A stretch of 64,000 nt of DNA, taken from NCBI GenBank assembly GCA_963665085.2, contig CAXXXS010000001.1, positions 2,666,001 through 2,730,000 of the forward strand, written 5' to 3'. Of this stretch, positions 62,553 to 64,000 are shown piece after piece. This DNA is from G963665085 sp963665085. Its GTDB lineage: Bacteria > Bacteroidota > Bacteroidia > Bacteroidales > JAAAOM01. Each line of letters begins with the position of its first letter. The stretch's first letter is position 1. Under the pieces are notes generated by a model. That model was not told the origin of the DNA, ran no database searches, and worked only from the letters and a program-made list of their open reading frames with translations. The position numbers and the translations under genes were made by a program.

Positions 62553-64000
62553 ATGACAAACGGATTTTTTAATGTACCGACAGCTAAGAATGAACCTGTT
62601 TTAACCTATAAGCCAGGTTCAAAAGAGAGAGAAGAGTTAAAAGCCGCAATTACAGAGTTACGCGGGAAAGAAATTGAAATTCCTATGTTTATTGGCGGGA
62701 AAGAAGTTAAAACTGGTGAACTCAAACAGATAAATCCACCTCACGATATTAAGCATGTTCTTGGATATTTTCATCAAGGGACGAAAGAAAGTGTAGAAGA
62801 GGCAATTAATGCTGCTCTTGAGGCAAGAGAAAGCTGGAGTGCACTTTCCTGGGAAGCAAGGGCTGCAATTTTTTTAAAAGCGGCAGATTTACTCTCCGGG
62901 CCATATCGTGCCAAAATAAATGCGGCAACAATGCTTTGCCAATCTAAAACAGCTTTTCAGGCAGAAATTGATGCAGCCTGTGAATTAATAGATTTTTTGA
63001 GGTTTAATGTTGAATACATGACCCGGATCTATAAAATGCAACCGGAGTCATCTACAAACATATGGAACAGGACAGAATGGAGAGGATTAGAAGGTTTTGT
63101 TTTTGCCCTTACTCCTTTTAATTTTACTGCAATTTCCGGAAACCTGCCAACTTCCCCTGCAATGATGGGCAACGTTGTTGTATGGAAACCTTCGAAAACA
63201 CAAATTTATTCGGCCTGGGTATTTATGGAAGTGCTTCGTGAAGCTGGATTGCCGGATGGCGTTATTAATTTAATATATCCATCAGGCCCTGTAGCGGGTG
63301 AAGTAATATTCTCTCATCCATATTTCGCAGGAATCCATTTCACGGGTTCAACTGGAGTCTTCCAGGGAATTTGGAGCAAGATTGGACAAAATATTCAGAA
63401 TTATAAATCATATCCAAGAATTGTTGGTGAAACCGGAGGAAAGGATTTTGTAATGATGCATAATTCAGCCAATTCCAAACAAGTGGCAACAGCATTATCG
63501 CGTGGCGCATTTGAGTATCAGGGACAAAAATGTTCTGCTGCTTCAAGGGCTTATATCCCAGAAAGCAAGTGGGAAGAAGTAAAAGAATATTTGGTTGAGG
63601 ACGTTAAATCATTTGGCATTGGTGGGCCGGAAGACTTCTCAAACTTCTATACAGCTGTTATTGACGAAAATTCGTTCGATAAAATTGCAGGGTATATTGA
63701 AAGAGCTAAAAATGATAAAGAAGCCGAAATCGTCGTAGGTGGTTCATATGATAAATCGAAGGGATATTTCATTGATCCAACAGTTATTCTAACAACCGAT
63801 CCTAAATATGTTACAATGCAGGAAGAAATATTCGGACCGGTTCTTACAATTTATGTTTATGACGATAATAAATACGAAGAAACGTTAGATATTCTGGATA
63901 AAACTTCAATTTACGGTTTAACCGGGGCAATTTTTGCAAAAGACAGATACGTTATTGAAACAACAACAAAAAAATTAACGCATGCAGCAGGTAATTTCTA
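62553..64000 (+). CDS. pruA: Delta-1-pyrroline-5-carboxylate dehydrogenase, 3' end cut off
   Basis: The frame starts MTNGFFNVPTAKNEP and remains open to the window end, 482 codons without a stop. It is an aldehyde dehydrogenase of the L-glutamate gamma-semialdehyde (P5C) type: FALTPFNFTAISGNLP, HFTGSTGVF, Glu293 in GETGGKD, catalytic Cys327 in GQKCSAASRAY, and EEIFGPVLTIYVYDD. It converts P5C to glutamate with NAD+ in proline degradation. The N-terminal 30-residue extension is normal for this branch. The missing part is about 60 residues. Confidence 0.93.
   Translation, partial: MTNGFFNVPTAKNEPVLTYKPGSKEREELKAAITELRGKEIEIPMFIGGKEVKTGELKQINPPHDIKHVLGYFHQGTKESVEEAINAALEARESWSALSWEARAAIFLKAADLLSGPYRAKINAATMLCQSKTAFQAEIDAACELIDFLRFNVEYMTRIYKMQPESSTNIWNRTEWRGLEGFVFALTPFNFTAISGNLPTSPAMMGNVVVWKPSKTQIYSAWVFMEVLREAGLPDGVINLIYPSGPVAGEVIFSHPYFAGIHFTGSTGVFQGIWSKIGQNIQNYKSYPRIVGETGGKDFVMMHNSANSKQVATALSRGAFEYQGQKCSAASRAYIPESKWEEVKEYLVEDVKSFGIGGPEDFSNFYTAVIDENSFDKIAGYIERAKNDKEAEIVVGGSYDKSKGYFIDPTVILTTDPKYVTMQEEIFGPVLTIYVYDDNKYEETLDILDKTSIYGLTGAIFAKDRYVIETTTKKLTHAAGNF

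Overview
The window reads as an AT-rich chromosome segment of a Bacteroidota bacterium, most likely a Bacteroidales/Marinilabiliales-type marine or sediment anaerobe. The support is: SusC/SusD pairs, a hybrid two-component sensor with an AraC output domain, type IX secretion genes, a Na+-pumping NQR operon, many lipoproteins, and promoters of the Bacteroidota form TTG-N19-TAnnTTTG. No rRNA, tRNA, CRISPR array, phage or transposase gene was found. The genus is inference.

Layout. 1-11.7 kb: the end of one polysaccharide utilisation locus (SusC tail, SusD), its hybrid sensor/regulator, and a convergent cluster of three exported esterases; together they suggest uptake and de-esterification of an acylated plant-type glycan. 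12.1-19.5 kb: a TetR-type regulator, a small PII-like protein and a GbsR/MarR-type regulator around a complete TolC-MFP-RND tripartite efflux operon. 19.6-21.8 kb: a two-TM potassium channel, a Nif11-type leader peptide with a C-terminal SIWW, and a type IX secretion plug protein. 22-29 kb: nqrABCDEF followed by apbE, whose product attaches FMN to NqrB and NqrC. 29.3-32.6 kb: PorP/SprF-type protein, OmpH/Skp chaperone, GT2 glycosyltransferase, FtsB/DivIC-like protein.

32.7-48.8 kb: a second utilisation locus. A LuxR-type propeller regulator is divergent from SusC, SusD, a LamG surface lipoprotein, two GH144-like glucanases and a GH3 beta-glucosidase, then an alpha/beta hydrolase after a terminator. 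The GH144 plus GH3 combination points to beta-1,2-glucan. 49-64 kb: FkbM methyltransferase, an HNH/HTH protein, aspartate kinase, mfd, coaX, a TPR protein, lptC, a small membrane protein, a CNNM/CorC-type protein, a PpiD/SurA-type isomerase, and a proline-catabolic P5C dehydrogenase cut by the window end.

Between genes lie at least five foldback elements. Two (11899-12050, 62183-62342) are copies of one repeat. Three others (about 13160, 41841, 48862) share related TGTCT-AAAAG termini but have unrelated interiors. These and the orphan Nif11 peptide are the least explained features of the window.
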